A DNA stretch of 35,100 nt from Promethearchaeia archaeon (lineage in GTDB: Archaea > Asgardarchaeota > Lokiarchaeia > Sigyniarchaeales > SOKP01). Of this stretch, positions 9,098 through 18,912 are shown piece by piece; position 1 is the first letter of the stretch, and each line of letters opens with the position of its first letter. Location of the stretch: the NCBI GenBank assembly GCA_029856235.1, contig JAHQWP010000089.1, positions 1 to 35,100 on the forward strand, given 5' to 3'. The notes beneath the pieces are model-generated. The model did no database searches. It was not told where the DNA came from and saw only the letters and a program-made list of their open reading frames with translations. Position numbers and translations under genes: made by a program.

Positions 9098-10435
9098 ATG
9101 GCTAGACCTAAAGTAGTATTACCAGATAAGGGAATATCTGAAAAAGAAGTTCTCAAAAAAATGGAAGAAATACGGGAAGACGACATAAACTGGAAGGATG
9201 GTAAGGTTTGGAGCCTTGTATATCACGCATCAGAAGATCACACAGAAATGCTTAAAAAAGCCTCTAATATGTTTTTCTCTAAGAACGCTCTTAGTCCCAT
9301 GGCTTTTCCTAGCTTAAAGAAGTTTGAAACGGAAGTGATTTCCATGGCAGTTGATTTGTTTGGAGGAGATAATCGGTGTTGTGGAAGTATGACTTCGGGT
9401 GGAACAGAAAGTCTTTTAATGGCGATAAAAACATATAGAGAGTGGGCACGGGAAAAATACCCCGAGATTAAAGAACCTGAAATGGTTGTACCTAGTTCCG
9501 CACATCCCTCCTTTGACAAAGCAGCAGATTATTTTGGAGTGAAAATAGTTAAAGTGCCGGTAGATAAAGAAACCCATCGAGCAGATGTGAAAGGTATGGA
9601 AAACGCAATAACCAAGAACACTATTTTAATGGTAGGTTCTGCGTGTGATTTCCCAAGAGGTGTGGTGGATCCCATTACAGAACTTGCGAATATTGCAAAG
9701 GAGCGAGGCATTGGGATGCATGTTGATGCGTGTCTTGGAGGTTTTATGCTTCCCTTCGTAAAGAAACTTGGTAATAATGTTCCTGATTTTGATTTCTCGG
9801 TACCAGGAGTAACCTCTATTTCTGCAGATGTCCATAAATATGGATATGGTGCAAAAGGTGCTTCTACAATAATGTATCGCAGAGAAAGAGTCTGGAAGCA
9901 CCAATTTTCAGTATATACGGATTGGACCGGTGGCATCTACATATCCCCTTCTATGAGAGGGACTCGACCTGGTGGCCCTATTGCTGCCGCGTGGGCTTCA
10001 ATGAAAGCTTTAGGGGAAGACGGATATTTGGGGTTGGCTAAAGTCGTCATGAAAGCTACAAAAGAATTAATTGATGGAATTAATCAAATCCCTGAACTTT
10101 ACATTATTGGAGACCCTGTCATGAGCGTTTTCTCCTTTACATCGGACTCTTTGGATATTTATAATTTAGGAGATATTATGGATAAGAAAGGGTGGCACTT
10201 AGATAGAATTCAATTCCCAAACGCTTTACATATGATGGTTAATCCTCATCATGCTAGCATTGTAGATACATTCTTGAAAGATCTTAAGGAAGCTGTTAAA
10301 CAAATTAAGGAGCATCCCGAAGCATCTTCAGACGGAGACGCTGCTATATACGGCATGGTTGCAAGTTTACCGGACCGAAATAAAGTCAAAGACTACATCG
10401 TCAATTTCTTAAAAAGTCAATACAAATTTAAATAA
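9098..10435 (+). CDS. Sphingosine-1-phosphate lyase-like PLP-dependent decarboxylase/lyase
   Basis: TSGGTESLLMAIKTYR, HVDACLGGF, PGVTSISADVHKYGYGAKGASTIMYR, TDWTGGIYISPSMRGTRPGGPIAA and AIYGMVASLPDRN closely match eukaryotic SGPL1/Dpl1 motifs. Confidence 0.9.
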   Translation: MARPKVVLPDKGISEKEVLKKMEEIREDDINWKDGKVWSLVYHASEDHTEMLKKASNMFFSKNALSPMAFPSLKKFETEVISMAVDLFGGDNRCCGSMTSGGTESLLMAIKTYREWAREKYPEIKEPEMVVPSSAHPSFDKAADYFGVKIVKVPVDKETHRADVKGMENAITKNTILMVGSACDFPRGVVDPITELANIAKERGIGMHVDACLGGFMLPFVKKLGNNVPDFDFSVPGVTSISADVHKYGYGAKGASTIMYRRERVWKHQFSVYTDWTGGIYISPSMRGTRPGGPIAAAWASMKALGEDGYLGLAKVVMKATKELIDGINQIPELYIIGDPVMSVFSFTSDSLDIYNLGDIMDKKGWHLDRIQFPNALHMMVNPHHASIVDTFLKDLKEAVKQIKEHPEASSDGDAAIYGMVASLPDRNKVKDYIVNFLKSQYKFK

Positions 10436-10458
10436 CTAAAAATCTTATTTTTATTTTT

Positions 10459-10797
10459 ATGAAGTTAAATCGATTAAAATCTATAGTTAATGACTTGATT
10501 AGAACCTCTATTTCTAGACCGAATGGTCAATATTTAATTGATCCTTTTGAACATTATACTCCTGAAATAGAAATTAATATAGATTTAAAAAGTAAAACAT
10601 TTGCACCAGATTTAGATGGGGACGCCGTTGAAAAATATTATAGCGCTATTTCTGACTGGTTTCACGAGGTCTTACTAAAAGAAGGGATACCAATTGAGAT
10701 TATAAGTAAAGCTTCTCTAAAAATTAGTCCAATGGGTAAAGAATGTATTATAGTAGCGAATGGTAGGAAATTTAGATCATCATTAATATATAAATAA
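10459..10797 (+). CDS. Hypothetical protein, 112 aa
   Basis: Intact ATG ORF in an intergenic slot, same strand as the upstream lyase; soluble composition. Confidence 0.6.
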   Translation: MKLNRLKSIVNDLIRTSISRPNGQYLIDPFEHYTPEIEINIDLKSKTFAPDLDGDAVEKYYSAISDWFHEVLLKEGIPIEIISKASLKISPMGKECIIVANGRKFRSSLIYK

Positions 10798-10963
10798 TAG
10801 GAAAACTACTTTTAAGTTCTAATACAATGCCCCCAAGATTTAAATTAAAAATTCCAATTTTCACATAATTGAGAAAAGTATTTATTGGCAACAGATGAAA
10901 TTAATATGCAAAATTATATTTACATCTCATAAAAAAATAAAAAATGGTAAAAAGTGAATTCAT

Positions 10964-11671
10964 ATGGCTCTCTCTTTTATAGGTTGGTTAAATGGGCTTA
11001 CAGCTTCAGGTGTTTTTCTCTTCTCTATTATTTTCGGATTATTTGCGATATATAAAGCAAGAAAAACACATTCAAATCCTCTATTATATCTAGGATTAAC
11101 TTATTTTTTCGCGGGTCTTATTTTTACAGGAGATTTCTTGGACTTCATAACTGTCCTCATAACTCAAACAAATATTGATAATTCTTTAGGAATAATCGGT
11201 CTAATTAATTGGATGTGGTTTCCTGGCGTCGCAATATTTGGCATGTTCTTTGGAGCTGAATTAATTATACCTAAGAAAAAATGGACGATTTTTACAATTT
11301 ACTTAATCTTAGGTATTATTTTCGATGTATTATTAATCTATGATCCTTCAACTGCTTTAACCTACACTACTCCTGATCCTCTAGGTAGCGATCTCATTAA
11401 CGACAGTCTTGTCTTTGAATCAATTGTTGGGATATTAGCTCTTCTTTTTCTAGTATCAATCCTCATCCTTGACGGTTTTGGCTTCTTAGCAAAAGGTATA
11501 AAAGGAACTGGTATAATCAGAAGAAAATTCTTTTATTTATCCCTAGGAGCTTTCTTGTATATAATAGGTGGAATTTTAGACGGTTTATTTGATCCAGGGA
11601 TTAGTTTAATATTTATCAGAGCAGCTATGATTATAAGCGCTTTATTATTCTACTTAGGGGTAAAAACTTAA
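10964..11671 (+). CDS. Multi-TM membrane protein (about 7 TM), unknown function
   Basis: Seven hydrophobic segments; ATG ORF followed by a T-rich terminator. Confidence 0.75.
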   Translation: MALSFIGWLNGLTASGVFLFSIIFGLFAIYKARKTHSNPLLYLGLTYFFAGLIFTGDFLDFITVLITQTNIDNSLGIIGLINWMWFPGVAIFGMFFGAELIIPKKKWTIFTIYLILGIIFDVLLIYDPSTALTYTTPDPLGSDLINDSLVFESIVGILALLFLVSILILDGFGFLAKGIKGTGIIRRKFFYLSLGAFLYIIGGILDGLFDPGISLIFIRAAMIISALLFYLGVKT

Positions 11672-11681
11672 ATCAAAATCT

Positions 11682-11698
11682 TTTTTCTTTTTTTTTTA
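11682..11698 (+). terminator. Oligo-T transcription terminator
   Basis: ttttttctttttttttt just after the stop at 11671; archaeal terminators are typically T-rich. Confidence 0.5.
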
Positions 11699-11787
11699 CA
11701 ATTATAATATTCTTTGAGATTATTGATAATTTCAATCTGATCTTATTAAATTTCGAAAAATTTGAAGTGTCACACTCTCAAAATAAG

Positions 11788-12300
11788 TTAGAATCTATTT
11801 AACATTATTCTTGTTAAAGTCTTAAATGAATTTCCCACATTTTCACCCGTTCTGCTAGAACATTCCGTGAAGCCGCTAAAACCCTTTTCTTTAGCTAATT
11901 TTTTTCCTTCTTTGAAAGGAATTTGTCTAATAATATCTAAATCCGCTTTGCCGCCAAGCAAAACAAGCGGAATTTTTTCCTTCCTACCATTTATGACTGA
12001 TAACCAATTGTCAACATGAGCGAGAGAAGGATAATTTGTGATATCGTACATCAATATCCCTCCCATCGCACCATTAATATATTCAGGTAGAATGAATCGA
12101 AATCTCTCTTCGCCCCCGAAATCCCAGATCATTAACTTTACTGTTTTTCCATCCACCTCAAAAGTTACCGTTTCAAAGTCAACTCCGATAGTCATCTGAG
12201 AATCTGATATGAATTCGTTTGTCTTAAATCGTTTTGTTAACGTTGTTTTTCCACTACCTGCATCGCCAAATATAACGATTTTAAAAATTGCGTCAAGCAT
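11788..12300 (-). CDS. Ras/Rab-like small GTPase
   Basis: P-loop GDAGSGKTTLTKRF, G3 WDFGGEERFRF, G4 position GGKADL, G5 ECSSRTG. Confidence 0.92.
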   Translation of the reverse strand: MLDAIFKIVIFGDAGSGKTTLTKRFKTNEFISDSQMTIGVDFETVTFEVDGKTVKLMIWDFGGEERFRFILPEYINGAMGGILMYDITNYPSLAHVDNWLSVINGRKEKIPLVLLGGKADLDIIRQIPFKEGKKLAKEKGFSGFTECSSRTGENVGNSFKTLTRIMLNRF

Positions 12301-12582
12301 GTTATCCTAATTAAAACTCTTTATTTTTCTTAACCAACTTTATTAAATATGTATTATTCTTACACAACCTGACCCTGTGGCATTCTTTCTAATAAATACG
12401 CCTTTTATGTAAAAATTATTACAAAGCTAGACATAATAGTTTTCATATTTAAATCTTTTCTACATCCTTAACCTAAATTCCATTTATTCTATGTGGGTTA
12501 ATGAAAAAGACAGGTTCAGAAACACTACTAAATTGTTTTCCTTTTTGTCCTATGAATTGAGGGAAAAAATCCTTTGGTATGA

Positions 12583-13005
12583 TTAGTTTCGTTTTTGAAC
12601 TATGCAAGTACTACTTGCTTTAGCTACTAATTTCCCTTGTTCGTTAACAATTTCACATTCTACATAGCCCAACCGCTTACCCCGCTTAATTATCTTGCTT
12701 GTAGCTATAAGTTTTCCCGTTGTTACTGGTTTAAGGTAATTTATTCTTAAATCTACTGTAGTAAACAACTCATCTTTGTTTAAAGTGGTTAAAAAAGAAA
12801 ATCCCATAGCAATATCAGCTAAATCGCAATATACACCTCCATGCAAAGTATTCATAGGATTCCAATATTTATTGGTCGCTTCCATTTCAACAGTCGTACA
12901 CCCCTCGCAAAAATCGGTAACTTTAAGCCCTAATAATTGGGCAATGGGGGGTGGCGAAACCTTACCTTGAATCAAGTCTTCAATATACCGTTGATATACA
13001 TTCAT
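12583..13005 (-). CDS. PaaI-type hotdog-fold thioesterase
   Basis: PMNTLHGGVYCDLADIAMGFS and DLRINYLKPVTTGKLIATSKIIKRGKRLGYVECEI. Confidence 0.88.
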   Translation of the reverse strand: MNVYQRYIEDLIQGKVSPPPIAQLLGLKVTDFCEGCTTVEMEATNKYWNPMNTLHGGVYCDLADIAMGFSFLTTLNKDELFTTVDLRINYLKPVTTGKLIATSKIIKRGKRLGYVECEIVNEQGKLVAKASSTCIVQKRN

Positions 13006-13175
13006 TTTATTTTAAACCTCCTTGAGAAATCTAATCTATGCTGTTTTTTATTGTTTGTTCTTTACATAAGTGAAGTGAATAATTGTCTGGTAGATAATTT
13101 AGCTTTATAACATAAGATTTCTTAAAGTATAGTAGAACCTTTACGATATTATTAAGATAATGAGAGGGAATCAAG

Positions 13176-13361
13176 TTGCCAGAATATGAAGTTAAGGTAA
13201 AATTCCACATTTTTCCGTATAGAAAATTTAAAGTAAGCGCTAAAGACGAAGAAGAAGTAAGAGAACTCGCGACTGCCCAAGCTCAACATATCATAGATAC
13301 GTTAGATTTTAGCATAACTAATATAAAGGCAAAGAAATACCTTATGGACAAATTTCTGTGA
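13176..13361 (+). CDS. Hypothetical small protein, 61 aa
   Basis: TTG start after gagaggga-like leader; beta-alpha-beta-like composition. No family recognised. Confidence 0.55.
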   Translation: MPEYEVKVKFHIFPYRKFKVSAKDEEEVRELATAQAQHIIDTLDFSITNIKAKKYLMDKFL

Positions 13362-13459
13362 AAATTCTCATTATCCAAATACTATTTTTTTTCTTTAAAG
13401 TATAAATAGTAAAAAATAATATGAGATTTATACCTCAGATTATTTAGGTAGTACTCCAA

Positions 13460-14746
13460 ATGGAAGAACGAAAAACTTCAAAGAATTTAGGATATTATTT
13501 CTTCATTTTAGGGGGTCACGCAACCTCTCTTTTTGGTTCTTCAGTAGTACAATTCATTATTATCTTGTGGATTACATCTGAAATATCGAGTGTTTTTTAT
13601 GTATCATTAACATTATTTTTGACTTTTCTGCCCCAAGTAATTATTACACTGTTTGCGGGCGTACTTTCTGATATATTAAATCGCAAACTAATATTGATTA
13701 TAGCGAATACTTTACGGATTTCAACAACATTCGTTCTAATTTTTCTTTTTGCATTTGGGACCTTCGAATTAAATATACTTTTATTCATCTCCATAATTCG
13801 CGGTATATCTCAGGCTTTTTATCTACCTACGTTTTATACTATCCTTCCCTCGATGGTTTCTCAAAAACATTTAGGAAGGATAAATGGAATAACCTATCTC
13901 TTAATGATGGTGTTTCAAATGGTTACACCCCTATATAGTTCCATCTTATTCAATGATTTTCCAATAAATCTCAGTCTTTGGGTTATGGTTATTGTAAGTG
14001 GAATCACACTAATTCCTTTAATTTTTATTAAAATTCCCCAAGTCAAAGACTTAAGCCTTAAATCTGAGAATCATGAGGTAAATTCCTCTATAGTTCACTA
14101 TTTTAGACATTTCAAGGAAGGCTTTAGAACTCTCGTCTTAATTCCGAGCATTATCATACTTTTTGGGGCCATTTTAATTTTTGACTATTTTACCATACAA
14201 TTCAATACTCCCTCAACATATTATCTTTTCATGTTCCATGGGGGGTCATTCTTTTTAATTTCAATCCTTTCTACGATCATGTTTATCGGAATAGTAATTG
14301 GGACTATTGTATTTGAGATTAGGAAATACTGGAGCCCAACGATACTCATCTTTTTTCTTTCCATGTTTCTTATATTTCTGGGAAACTTAGTGTTTATCCT
14401 GGCTCCTTATCAGATGTTTGGCTTACTTATTATTGTTTATTTTATTCAAGGTTTTCATATGGTTTTCGTTTATACGATGTTCCAGACTTTTATTCAATCT
14501 ACCGTGCCGAATAACAAATTAGGACGCGTTAGCGCCATATATTTCACTATGTCGTCCTTCGTTACATTATTCGCTCCATTCTCATTAAATTTAGTGTTTA
14601 TATTTATTTCTGATATTAGACTCATCCTTTTACTAATTACGATAACGGGAATTATCTCCTTGATCGCACTCTATATGTTTACAGGGATTAGGAAGCTACA
14701 GTTTGAAAATTATAAAAATCAATCTAATGGTCAGATTCATTCTTGA
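13460..14746 (+). CDS. MFS transporter
   Basis: 12-TM pattern; GVLSDILNRKLILI loop; overlaps the convergent flavodoxin-like gene by 23 bp. Confidence 0.88.
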   Translation: MEERKTSKNLGYYFFILGGHATSLFGSSVVQFIIILWITSEISSVFYVSLTLFLTFLPQVIITLFAGVLSDILNRKLILIIANTLRISTTFVLIFLFAFGTFELNILLFISIIRGISQAFYLPTFYTILPSMVSQKHLGRINGITYLLMMVFQMVTPLYSSILFNDFPINLSLWVMVIVSGITLIPLIFIKIPQVKDLSLKSENHEVNSSIVHYFRHFKEGFRTLVLIPSIIILFGAILIFDYFTIQFNTPSTYYLFMFHGGSFFLISILSTIMFIGIVIGTIVFEIRKYWSPTILIFFLSMFLIFLGNLVFILAPYQMFGLLIIVYFIQGFHMVFVYTMFQTFIQSTVPNNKLGRVSAIYFTMSSFVTLFAPFSLNLVFIFISDIRLILLLITITGIISLIALYMFTGIRKLQFENYKNQSNGQIHS

Positions 14747-15134
14747 TATTCCAAAAAACAATCTCATTAGGAATGCCCCCATTTTTCGTAATTAAATCTG
14801 TAACCTGACTTTCAGTTTCGCTGTAATCCTGCGTATAAGTAAAAATACATCTAATTTTTTTATTTTGTAATCCTATATTCTCCAGGAGTTTTATTATCGC
14901 AGGTGCAGGTTTACCAGCCCAAATAGGTCCGCATATAATTAAATTATTATAATTTTTGATGTCGATTTTCCTCGCTTTTTTAGCTAAACGCTTTTTTCTA
15001 ACAAAAAACTGAAACACGCGAAAGATAGTTCCCGGATTGAATTCAACGATATCGTAATTATTTACTTGTGCGATATTTGTGGCGATACCTTTATTATTCC
15101 CAAAGATTGAATAATATACAACTAAAGTATCCAT
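14724..15134 (-). CDS. Flavodoxin-like domain protein
   Basis: MDTLVVYYSIFGNNKGIA phosphate-loop-like N-terminus, LIICGPIWAGKPAPAIIKLLE. Confidence 0.8.
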   Translation of the reverse strand: MDTLVVYYSIFGNNKGIATNIAQVNNYDIVEFNPGTIFRVFQFFVRKKRLAKKARKIDIKNYNNLIICGPIWAGKPAPAIIKLLENIGLQNKKIRCIFTYTQDYSETESQVTDLITKNGGIPNEIVFWNIKNESDH

Positions 15135-15259
15135 TTTTCATCATTAAAGTTGTTTTATTAAAATATTTATTATTAAAATTAGATAGTGATAACAAAATAT
15201 ATATCTCGTATATAGTCCAATAATTGGATACAATATTCTAGATATACCAATAAAATATC

Positions 15260-15817
15260 TTAATTAGATTTCTTTCTGTTAATAAGTGATAAAATCCCGA
15301 TTAATAGTATCCATATTATAACGATAATCAATAATATCCATTTTATCAACGCGAAAACCGAATGAGTTATAGCCCAATAATCTGGAAAATCCACCGGATC
15401 CGTGAGCATCAACAAAATAAAAATATTTTCAATCGCATCACAACAAGCAGCTATTACTCCAGAAGTTGCTATGATGAACCCTCCTTTTTGAATCATAGAG
15501 GAAGCTCGATATCTCCTCGCAATAAGTACCGATGAACTAAAAAGAATTAACCCATAACCCACCATAAAGAAGTAATCCAAAGATGGAGCAATGCGGTATA
15601 GTTCAATATCGGTTAAGGCATAATACGATTTCATTAATTCTCCACTAAAACTAAGTTGGCTTGAAAATATTTCTGCTGGAAATCCCGATAGCTGTGTAAA
15701 ATATTGCATTACGGGTATTACTCCAAAACATAACGCAAAACCAATAATTAGAGAAATTTTAAGAATTTTTGATGTAGGCCATTGTGAAAATTTCTTAAAG
15801 ATCATAATTATTACCAA
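15260..15817 (-). CDS. Multi-TM membrane protein, unknown
   Basis: 4-5 hydrophobic segments; intact ORF upstream of the UspA gene's 3' end on the same strand. Confidence 0.6.
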   Translation of the reverse strand: MVIIMIFKKFSQWPTSKILKISLIIGFALCFGVIPVMQYFTQLSGFPAEIFSSQLSFSGELMKSYYALTDIELYRIAPSLDYFFMVGYGLILFSSSVLIARRYRASSMIQKGGFIIATSGVIAACCDAIENIFILLMLTDPVDFPDYWAITHSVFALIKWILLIIVIIWILLIGILSLINRKKSN

Positions 15818-15839
15818 TAAAAAAATGAAAAATAATAAA

Positions 15840-16304
15840 TTATTTAGCGATTAAAATATCGACATCCACATTATTAACAACGTATTCAGGAACTGTACCG
15901 GCAAATGTGCGCCTTAACTTCGAATGTTTACCTCTACATCCTAACACTACTAGATCAAAACCCTCTTCTTTTACTCTTTCTTCGATGTAATATTCAGGAC
16001 CAAAATCAAAAATCCTTCGAATCTCAACCTTTTGCCCTTTACTCTCAAATTTCGCCTTAATATCGTCCAAGAGTTTGGTACCCTCCTTGACAAGATCATT
16101 ATGAATCTCATAACTCAAAGTATCTGGTGAACCCATTAACGAAAAAGTAGGTCTTATTTCTGATAGGTGGTGTAAAAAAGAATGAAACACTACTACTTCA
16201 GCGCCGGTTTCTTTCTGTATCTCCAAGACTTTATTGACCGCTTTCATGGAATTTTCAGAACTATCCACACCTAATATTATTTTTTTAAACATGCTATTCA
16301 TCAT
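15840..16304 (-). CDS. Universal stress protein (UspA family)
   Basis: KIILGVDSSENSMKAVNKVLEI, DLVVLGCRGKHSKLRRTFAGTVPEYVVNNVDVDILI. Confidence 0.9.
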   Translation of the reverse strand: MMNSMFKKIILGVDSSENSMKAVNKVLEIQKETGAEVVVFHSFLHHLSEIRPTFSLMGSPDTLSYEIHNDLVKEGTKLLDDIKAKFESKGQKVEIRRIFDFGPEYYIEERVKEEGFDLVVLGCRGKHSKLRRTFAGTVPEYVVNNVDVDILIAK

Positions 16305-16508
16305 ATTATAATTATTTGTCTAATTATTAGATAATCAACTCACCCGTATAAAGCTCTTCATTATAGAATATTAAATTGTCCTACTTTTGATTTTAGACTC
16401 GTAATAATAAAAGCACCAGAATTAATGATTTATAAAATTCAAAAATAAGACCATTTTAAATAATGATATATTAAAAGAATTAACTAAAAAAAGGAAATTG
16501 ATGGAAAA

Positions 16509-17042
16509 ATGATATGGGTAACTCGAGATTATGTCCATATTGATAGGGTAGCGAGCCCTTGGTTAATCAAAAGATTCGTAGATAAATGTGCTCAATTCGT
16601 TTTCCTGCCAAGAGATGAAATAACCGATTTTGTAGCGAATACGGGAGCAACTCCATTTGATACTGCTGGTACGGGAGTTGACCTTGACCACCATGTATGC
16701 AACGGTGAAAAGCATTGCACATTTGATGCCATCGTGGAAAAATACAAGCTTGAAAGCGACGAAGCGTTGCAAAAAGTAAGAAAACTCGTTAGAGCTGCCG
16801 ATACGGGAGGAATAGATGAAGAACCTCTCGCATGGGCTTTAGAACTCGTAGCAGTTGGAACTCCATTTTTAGTAGATTCAGATCACGAAGCATTGGAAAA
16901 GGAATTCCCAGTTTACGATGCTGTATACACGTATTTTAAACAACAAATAGTCCGTGAAAAATATAAGGCTGAAATAGAGAAAATAAAAACACGACCAGAA
17001 AGACATGCCTTCATTAAACAAAAACTAAATGAATCTCTATGA
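16509..17042 (+). CDS. ChrB-type (chromate resistance) C-terminal-domain protein
   Basis: WVTRDYVHIDRVASPWLIKRFVDKCAQFVFLP, DLDHHVCNGEKHCTFDAIVEKY, VRAADTGG. Confidence 0.85.
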   Translation: MIWVTRDYVHIDRVASPWLIKRFVDKCAQFVFLPRDEITDFVANTGATPFDTAGTGVDLDHHVCNGEKHCTFDAIVEKYKLESDEALQKVRKLVRAADTGGIDEEPLAWALELVAVGTPFLVDSDHEALEKEFPVYDAVYTYFKQQIVREKYKAEIEKIKTRPERHAFIKQKLNESL

Positions 17043-18259
17043 CCAATGAAATAGAAAATAAGAACGGTTTCAAAAACCTAAAAATAACCTCTTTTTTTAT
17101 CGTCAGTTTTATCGGATTTTTTGCGTTGTTTAGTTCTACAATGTCTAAAAGCCCAATTTTACCTCTCTTCGCAGAATCTTTAATTACTTCGGAATTTGAA
17201 ATGCAATTTATTGGTTATGTCATTGCGGCCTCTACAATTCCAGGAATTTTAGTTAGTATGATCGCTGGACGATTGTCAGACATGTATGGGCGAAGGAAAC
17301 TAATCCTCGTTTCGACTGTAATTTTTGCGAGCGCACCCATTTTTTATCTCTTTGCGATAAATATATGGATTTTGATGATAATTCGTTTTTATCACGGCTT
17401 TTCAACAGCTATTTTCGTTCCGGTTGCCATGGCAGCTATTGCTGAATCGTATCCTGAAAATAAGGGGAAGTTTATCTCAACTTTTTCTTCAATTACTCTC
17501 GTAGGACGCTTCTTGGCACCTATAACTGGAGGAGCAATTCTTTTTATCACATCTAATTATTACTATGGCGTCTACATTGGATGTGCGATTTCAGGAACTA
17601 TCGCTTTTATGCTAACAGTGATCATTTATCGAGATCGAATTTCCACATCTGAACTCAATCCAGAAACGAAAAAGCCTTCACTTACAATTAAAGAATTTGT
17701 GAGAGGATTTAAAGAAGTCCTAACTCATAAGATGATACTTTCAACCTCGATCGTTCAGGCCTGCCAATATTTTGCCTTCGGGATTATTGAAGCCTATGTA
17801 ATATTATTTGCTGACTTACTTCATTTTGATGCATGGTTGATTGGACTAATCCCGGCGATCCTAACTTTGATGCTTGTTGGGTTTAAACCCTTAATGGGAT
17901 ATTTTTCAGATAAGCTTGGCCGCCGCATAATTATTCTTGTAGGACTCCTCCTCGGGGGAGGCGTATCGTGGGTGATCCCATTTACATCTAATTATTTCTG
18001 CGTAATTTTGGTACTTTGTCTATTCGGAATCGGGATGGCCATGGTTGTATCTTCTACCGCGGCTTATGTATCAGACCTTTCTAAAAAAGAGGATTATGGG
18101 GCTGCGATTGGAACTCTAAGCACTATTATGGATATTGGACAGACCATCGGCCCTATCCTAAGTGGATATGTCTTAATAGCTTTTTCTTTTGGAGGAGTGT
18201 TTTTAATGGTTAGCATAGTCCTTTTTATCTCCGCAATTATATTTTACTTAATTAAGTAA
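17039..18259 (+). CDS. MFS transporter, translationally coupled to the ChrB-domain gene
   Basis: ATGA overlap with the upstream ORF; 12-TM MFS with AGRLSDMYGRRKLILV and GYFSDKLGRRIIILVG. Confidence 0.92.
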   Translation: MTNEIENKNGFKNLKITSFFIVSFIGFFALFSSTMSKSPILPLFAESLITSEFEMQFIGYVIAASTIPGILVSMIAGRLSDMYGRRKLILVSTVIFASAPIFYLFAINIWILMIIRFYHGFSTAIFVPVAMAAIAESYPENKGKFISTFSSITLVGRFLAPITGGAILFITSNYYYGVYIGCAISGTIAFMLTVIIYRDRISTSELNPETKKPSLTIKEFVRGFKEVLTHKMILSTSIVQACQYFAFGIIEAYVILFADLLHFDAWLIGLIPAILTLMLVGFKPLMGYFSDKLGRRIIILVGLLLGGGVSWVIPFTSNYFCVILVLCLFGIGMAMVVSSTAAYVSDLSKKEDYGAAIGTLSTIMDIGQTIGPILSGYVLIAFSFGGVFLMVSIVLFISAIIFYLIK

Positions 18260-18354
18260 TCTCAAAAGTATCTACCTTTTTTTCATCAATTTTATAGACT
18301 ATTGAATATAAATCTAATTTAAAAAACAATTGAATTAGCAATTAACTGTTAAAA

Positions 18355-18912
18355 ATGACAGGACAAGTACCAGATACATTGATCTATAAAGAAACCTCCT
18401 ATTCCATAGTTGGGCTTAAGGGTGATGGATTACCACATCCCTTAGATTTTGACTTAAAGCCAGTATCTCCACATACGGCAAATTGGCGTGGTTTCATAAT
18501 GACTTATATAATTGTCGAAGACCAACTAATTTTACATGAAATGAATGTCACTATGGAAGACACTGAGGGGAAACCACCCCTAATAAACGATGTAAAACCT
18601 AAATTGAAGAAGGAAGGATTAATTCATCTCACCTACGAAAATTTAAAACTCAAAACTCAGTTTTCAGGTAAGATACTAATTGCTAAGGACTTTATTGAAT
18701 CAATGTACGTTCACATGGGATTTCAGAGTCCGGTATCTTTTGAAACGGTTATTGAATTGAAATTTAATAAAGGCAAGTTGACTTCTACTCTTGATTTGTC
18801 CAAGGAAATGAAAAAATATAGGAAACAGAATATTTCTGATGGAAAATTAGAACCTTCTGGTGATATTCAATCTTGGATAGCTCGAACTTTTTCTCTTGAT
18901 TATGATTTTTGA
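18355..18912 (+). CDS. Hypothetical protein, 185 aa (WRGF-containing)
   Basis: Intact ATG ORF; ANWRGFIMTYIIVEDQLILHEMNV. Convergent 13 bp overlap with the GTPase gene. Confidence 0.65.
   Translation: MTGQVPDTLIYKETSYSIVGLKGDGLPHPLDFDLKPVSPHTANWRGFIMTYIIVEDQLILHEMNVTMEDTEGKPPLINDVKPKLKKEGLIHLTYENLKLKTQFSGKILIAKDFIESMYVHMGFQSPVSFETVIELKFNKGKLTSTLDLSKEMKKYRKQNISDGKLEPSGDIQSWIARTFSLDYDF

Noticed and set aside
9529-9936. Minus-strand ORFs (9238..9519, 9529..9936, 9626..9904) inside the SPL-like gene
   Set aside because: Fully antisense to a strongly supported CDS; they have no recognisable motifs and composition of reverse-frame noise.
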